Assembly: GCA_031177445.1 (NCBI GenBank)
Contig: JAPSGP010000097.1
Span: 1 to 8,566, forward strand
Reading direction: 5' to 3'
Source of the DNA: Acidimicrobiia bacterium
GTDB taxonomy: Bacteria; Actinomycetota; Acidimicrobiia; IMCC26256; JACDBD01
DNA: 8,566 nucleotides
The position numbers and the translations under genes are program-made. Positions 5,832-8,566 of this stretch are shown in pieces (position 1 is the stretch's first letter; each line of letters opens with the position of its first letter). Under the pieces are notes generated by a model. That model made no database searches and was not told the origin of the DNA. It saw only the letters and a program-made list of their open reading frames with translations.

Positions 5832-5850
5832 GTCACACTCGTTCTGTGAC
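5832..5850 (+). promoter_or_regulatory. Inverted repeat covering the nitroreductase start codon
   Basis: GTCACA-ctcgttc-TGTGAC, perfect 6-bp arms with a 7-nt loop. It fills the 14-nt gap and includes the GTG start (5846-5848) in its right arm. It could be an operator or an RNA hairpin that hides the start codon. It shares ACACTCGT with the palindrome at 3213-3226. Confidence 0.4.
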
Positions 5851-6451
5851 CGAACCACGCGACTTCTTCGACATCGTGCGGTCGCTGCGCGCCCACCGCG
5901 TGTTCTCGGATCGGCCTGTCTCAGACGACATCATCGAACGCGTGCTCGAGGCCGCGACATACGCGCCGAGCGCCGAGAACACCCAGCCGTGGGTGTTCGT
6001 CGTCGTGCGCGATCCCGCGGTGCGGAGCGCGCTGGGCGAGCTGACGACGAGGGCATGGGACAGCGGTGCCCGCGAGTACGCCCGATCCCGGCTCTCGCCC
6101 GCGATGTTCGCCGACGTCGATCGCGGCGCCACTGGCGGCGTCAGCGGCGCACCCGTGCTCGTCGTGGTCGGTGGTGATCGAACGCACTGCAACGACGCCG
6201 TCCTCGACGCCTCGATCTACCCCGCGGTCCAGAACCTGTTGCTTGCCGCGAACGCACTCCGGCTCGGCTCGGCGCTCACGACGCTGCCCACGGTGCTCGA
6301 CGGCGCGTTGCGGGAGCTGGTCTCGCTCCCGGACCACGTGCGAGCGGTGGCCGTTGTCCCCTTGGGCTGGCCCGCCAGGCCGCTCGGCCCGCCGCGGCGC
6401 ACGCCCGTCAGGGAGAAGGCCCATCGGGAGCGCTACGGCAACTCCTGGTGA
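5846..6451 (+). CDS. Nitroreductase-family FMN oxidoreductase
   Basis: A 201-aa protein with the nitroreductase fold. The N-terminal VRSLRAHRVFSDRPV (11-25) matches the FMN-phosphate-binding Arg-rich segment that opens this family. APSAENTQPWVFVVV (40-54) matches PSxxNxQPW, and VVPLGWPARPLGPPRR (170-185) matches the C-terminal G-(Y/W)-P segment. Such enzymes are FMN-dependent homodimers that use NAD(P)H to reduce nitro groups, quinones, enones or flavins, or carry out dehalogenation; the substrate cannot be told. The GTG at 5846 is the only usable start in frame near the conserved N-terminus, since no ATG or TTG lies between it and the preceding frame. No Shine-Dalgarno is visible and the start lies in an inverted repeat. 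It follows the barrel gene by 14 nt and ends 8 nt from the convergent Gfo/Idh/MocA gene. Confidence 0.88.
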   Translation: MTEPRDFFDIVRSLRAHRVFSDRPVSDDIIERVLEAATYAPSAENTQPWVFVVVRDPAVRSALGELTTRAWDSGAREYARSRLSPAMFADVDRGATGGVSGAPVLVVVGGDRTHCNDAVLDASIYPAVQNLLLAANALRLGSALTTLPTVLDGALRELVSLPDHVRAVAVVPLGWPARPLGPPRRTPVREKAHRERYGNSW

Positions 6452-6459
6452 GCCAGCTG

Positions 6460-7524
6460 CTAGTGAGCAAGGTGCACCACCTCGCCGCCGTGCGCCGCCG
6501 ACTCCCGGATGGCGTCGAGCACACGCATGCCGGCAACCCCGTCGGCGAACGTCGGCACCGGGACCGCGCTCGACGGGAATCCGGTCTCTATCCCCGTTCG
6601 CAACGCCTCGCAGAGTCGCGTGTACGGACCGAGCTCGAGGTGAGTGAAGCGGTGGCGAGGATCGTCGCTCTCGGGGAGTACGGGGAGCGCGAGATCGTCG
6701 GGGACCGGGAGCTCGTGCTCGCCGTCGCGGTCGGCGACCAGCACCGAGCCGCGATGGACCCGGAGCGTGCCGGTCGAGCCCGCGACTCTCGTCATGTCGG
6801 CGCGCGCGCCCCATGCCCCTCCGGTTTGCTGGAGGATCCCGACCACACCCGATCGAAGCCGGAATCGGACGGAGAAGGTGTCGTCGGCCACTCCTGATCG
6901 CGCCGACACAATCGCGAGATCGGCGCTCACCGACGCGAACTCCCCCAGCCACACTCGGACCTGGTCGACCGCGTGCGAGCCTGACGCACCGAGCCATCCG
7001 CCCCCGGCGGTCTCGTCGAACCACCACGGCGGCATGACCATCTCGGGGTCGGCGACCAGCGGGCTCGCGCCGACGAACGTGGCGAGCCGGGGCTCGCCGA
7101 TCCGGCCCTCGGCGATCGCACGGCCGGCGGTGGCGCGGTCGGTCGCCCAGCGGAACTCGTGGCCGACGAGGTGCACGATGCCGGCATCCTCGGCCGCCCG
7201 CAGCATCCGCGTTGCCTCCCCGGTGGTGAGGGCAAACGGCTTCTCGCACACCACGTGCTTGCCGGCCCGTGCCGCGGCGATGGCAAGGGGAGCGTGCGTG
7301 GATGGCGGCGTTGCGATCGTCACCGCGGTGACGTCGCCTTCGGCGAGCGCTTCGTCGACGGTGGTGAGCGCACGCTCGATGCCGAGCCGTTCGGCTCGCC
7401 GGGCGGTCCGATCAGCGTCGCGGCCGACGAGCGCGAGCACCTCGAAGCCGGCGGCCCGCAGCGCCGGCACCTGCACCCGGCACCCGAATCCCGTGCCGAT
7501 CACCGCCGCACCGAGCCCGCCCAC
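6460..7524 (-). CDS. Gfo/Idh/MocA-family NAD(P)-dependent oxidoreductase
   Basis: A 354-aa protein with an N-terminal Rossmann fold (AVIGTGFGCR, glycines at 10, 12 and 14), the family's CEKPFALT motif (EKP at 94-96, with the lysine in the active site), and a C-terminal alpha/beta domain with GSHAVDQVRVW (H184, D187), the usual catalytic His/Asp pair. Members oxidise or reduce sugars, inositols and related polyols, commonly at one ring carbon. GTG at 7522-7524 is the start, with GAGGG 10 nt upstream inside the preceding gene. The preceding D-2-hydroxyacid dehydrogenase stops 3 nt before, so the pair is almost certainly co-transcribed and probably translationally coupled. Substrate unknown; a sugar or sugar derivative is most likely by family. 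Confidence 0.92.
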   Translation of the reverse strand: MGGLGAAVIGTGFGCRVQVPALRAAGFEVLALVGRDADRTARRAERLGIERALTTVDEALAEGDVTAVTIATPPSTHAPLAIAAARAGKHVVCEKPFALTTGEATRMLRAAEDAGIVHLVGHEFRWATDRATAGRAIAEGRIGEPRLATFVGASPLVADPEMVMPPWWFDETAGGGWLGASGSHAVDQVRVWLGEFASVSADLAIVSARSGVADDTFSVRFRLRSGVVGILQQTGGAWGARADMTRVAGSTGTLRVHRGSVLVADRDGEHELPVPDDLALPVLPESDDPRHRFTHLELGPYTRLCEALRTGIETGFPSSAVPVPTFADGVAGMRVLDAIRESAAHGGEVVHLAH

Positions 7525-7527
7525 CGG

Positions 7528-8460
7528 TCAGTAACCCTCGTCGACGTCGATCACACCTTCGAGCGGCTCGCCGGCGACGTAGTGGTGCAGGTTGGTCATG
7601 AACACCTCGATGACCCGGTCGAACGCGACCGGCGAGCTCCAGGACACGTGCGCCGTGAGCCGGACCTGCGGGTGCGAGTACAGCCAGTGCTCGGCTGGGA
7701 GCGGTTCCGGATCGACCGTGTCGAGCGATGCCACCGCCACCCGCCCGTCGTCGAGCGCGATCCGGAGCGCGTCCTGGTCGACGAGCGAGCCGCGGGCGAT
7801 GTTCACGAGATGCACGCCCGGCTTCACCTTCGTGAGCGCGCGCTCGTCGATGAGGTGCTGCGTCGCCGGGGTGGCGGGCGCGGCCAGCACGACGTGATCG
7901 GCCGAGGCCAGCAAGTCGTCGAGATCCGATGCGAGCTCGACGCGCTCGACCGGGCTTCCGGCGCCGGCCCGCCGGCGGAGTGCGCGCACCCGCATGTCGA
8001 ACGCGAGGGCTCGCCGCGCCACCGCCTGCCCGATGCCTCCGAACCCGACCACGCCGAGCGTCTTGCCCGCCAGCTCTCCCAGCCGGGCGACGTTCCAGTG
8101 CTCGGGCGGCTCCGACCGCCAGACCTCGGGAATGCGCTTCTCGAACGCAAGCATCGACGCGAGCACGAATTCCGCGATCGGGATCGCGCTCGCTCCACGA
8201 GAGCAGGTGACGGTGCGTCCCTCCAGGATCTCCCGCGGCCAGCCGTCGATCCCGGTGCCCGGGATGTGCATCCAGTCGACACCGAGTGCGTCGAGGTGGT
8301 CGAACACGGGCGAGCCGTGCCAAGCCGCGAACAGCACTTCGCCCTGAACGTCCGCCGACGGCACTTCGTGGTACGGCAGCTCGATCACGTCGGCCTCCGG
8401 CAGCGCGGTGGTCACCGCCGCCGAGACCTTGTCCCCCATCATGTTCAGCACCCGCACCAT
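7528..8460 (-). CDS. D-2-hydroxyacid dehydrogenase, NAD(P)-dependent
   Basis: A 310-aa protein. The central Rossmann domain has GVVGFGGIGQAVARRA (GFGGIG at 139-144). The catalytic residues of the D-isomer 2-hydroxyacid dehydrogenase family are all present: R223 in NIARGSLVD, E252 in DTVDPEPLP and H271 in LTAHVSW. The N-terminal substrate domain starts with RVLNMMGDKV. Members interconvert 2-keto acids and D-2-hydroxy acids (glycerate/hydroxypyruvate, lactate, phosphoglycerate and others). At 310 aa without an ACT domain it is not a long SerA type. I chose the ATG at 8458-8460, which begins at the first strand; the frame stays open to 8550, but the 30 extra residues look unrelated. There is no ribosome site, while TACGAT lies 9 nt upstream. 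It forms a unit with the Gfo/Idh/MocA gene, 3 nt downstream. Confidence 0.9.
   Translation of the reverse strand: MVRVLNMMGDKVSAAVTTALPEADVIELPYHEVPSADVQGEVLFAAWHGSPVFDHLDALGVDWMHIPGTGIDGWPREILEGRTVTCSRGASAIPIAEFVLASMLAFEKRIPEVWRSEPPEHWNVARLGELAGKTLGVVGFGGIGQAVARRALAFDMRVRALRRRAGAGSPVERVELASDLDDLLASADHVVLAAPATPATQHLIDERALTKVKPGVHLVNIARGSLVDQDALRIALDDGRVAVASLDTVDPEPLPAEHWLYSHPQVRLTAHVSWSSPVAFDRVIEVFMTNLHHYVAGEPLEGVIDVDEGY
7535..7539 (-). promoter_or_regulatory. Ribosome binding site for the Gfo/Idh/MocA GTG start
   Basis: GAGGG on the minus strand within the last codons of the upstream dehydrogenase, 10 nt before the GTG at 7524. It supports this start and coupled translation. Confidence 0.55.
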
Positions 8461-8469
8461 GCAAACGGG

Positions 8470-8475
8470 ATCGTA
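8470..8475 (-). promoter_or_regulatory. Possible -10 box for the hydroxyacid dehydrogenase
   Basis: TACGAT on the minus strand (TANNNT), 9 nt before the ATG. It would give a leaderless or near-leaderless mRNA, in keeping with the lack of a Shine-Dalgarno sequence. No -35 box is evident. Confidence 0.35.
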
Positions 8476-8518
8476 CGTGCCTCCCGCAGAGCACCTGAGC
8501 TGCGGCTCGAAACGGCCG

Positions 8519-8524
8519 TAGGCT
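8519..8524 (+). promoter_or_regulatory. Possible -10 box for the right-edge divergent gene
   Basis: TAGGCT (TANNNT) followed by 6 nt and GTG at 8531. It resembles TAGGAT before the GTG at 5139. Its TAG is also an in-frame stop, so 8531 is the first start available in that frame. Confidence 0.3.
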
Positions 8525-8530
8525 TCCGGC

Positions 8531-8566
8531 GTGCCTGGGGACGACCTCACGCGCGCGCTGGAGTCA
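8531..8566 (+). CDS. Possible start of a divergent gene, cut by the window edge
   Basis: GTG at 8531 opens a frame (MPGDDLTRALES) that continues to the window end, 12 codons. It is divergent from the hydroxyacid dehydrogenase across 70 nt, with a TANNNT hexamer 6 nt upstream and an in-frame stop at 8519. Too short for any family call; it may simply be chance. Confidence 0.3.
   Translation, partial: MPGDDLTRALES

Noticed and set aside
5255..5845. Long frame fused upstream of the nitroreductase (398 aa in total)
   Set aside because: The upstream part is an Arg-rich shadow of the barrel gene; conserved nitroreductase sequence begins at the GTG at 5846.
6452..6478. Possible terminator between the convergent nitroreductase and Gfo/Idh/MocA genes
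   Set aside because: Only short palindromes (CAGCTG, GGTGCACC) and a direct GTGAGC repeat are present; no stem followed by a T-run.
8461..8550. Extension of the hydroxyacid dehydrogenase to 8550
   Set aside because: The 30 added residues precede the normal first beta-strand and would cover the probable promoter and the divergent gene start.

Overview
The window is high-GC DNA with closely packed genes, GTG and TTG starts, a typical actinobacterial small cold-shock protein and a FadD17/FATP-like acyl-CoA synthetase. This fits an actinobacterium, perhaps an environmental lineage such as Acidimicrobiia, but the taxon is inferred from style and protein flavour only. No mobile element, CRISPR array, tRNA or rRNA is visible. 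I recognise every full-length gene at family level, but no exact substrate can be read from the sequence.

Left part (1-1378): a 5'-truncated GNAT acetyltransferase (+) converges on a cold-shock protein gene (-, TTG start with a strong AAGGAG ribosome site and an apparently long leader). Next comes a 127-aa VOC/glyoxalase-fold protein (-). It may have its own leaderless promoter.

Centre (1438-6451): two minus-strand genes, a GH127-type beta-L-arabinofuranosidase and, 31 nt downstream, an AMP-forming acyl-CoA synthetase, look like one transcript. Between them lies a perfect 14-bp palindrome (TGACACTCGTGTCA) that overlaps the hydrolase stop codon. Divergently, only 46 nt away, a plus-strand pair encodes an internally duplicated dimeric alpha/beta-barrel (EthD-like) protein and a nitroreductase-family flavoprotein. 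A very stable GC hairpin covers the end of the barrel gene, and a second inverted repeat covers the nitroreductase start codon.

Right part (6460-8566): a tightly coupled minus-strand pair, a D-2-hydroxyacid dehydrogenase followed after 3 nt by a Gfo/Idh/MocA oxidoreductase, converges on the nitroreductase. At the right edge a possible divergent gene begins.

Taken together this is a block of small-molecule catabolism. A hydrolase could release a sugar, sugar-type dehydrogenases could oxidise it, and a CoA ligase with accessory redox and barrel proteins could handle the remaining acid. That pathway is inference. The strongest unexplained signals are regulatory: two inverted repeats sharing ACACTCGT, the hairpin between the barrel and nitroreductase genes, and TANNNT hexamers placed 6-9 nt before several start codons, which suggests leaderless transcripts. 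I do not see a clearly undescribed biological system; the GH127/CoA-ligase locus with its divergent barrel/nitroreductase pair is the best candidate for a second look.
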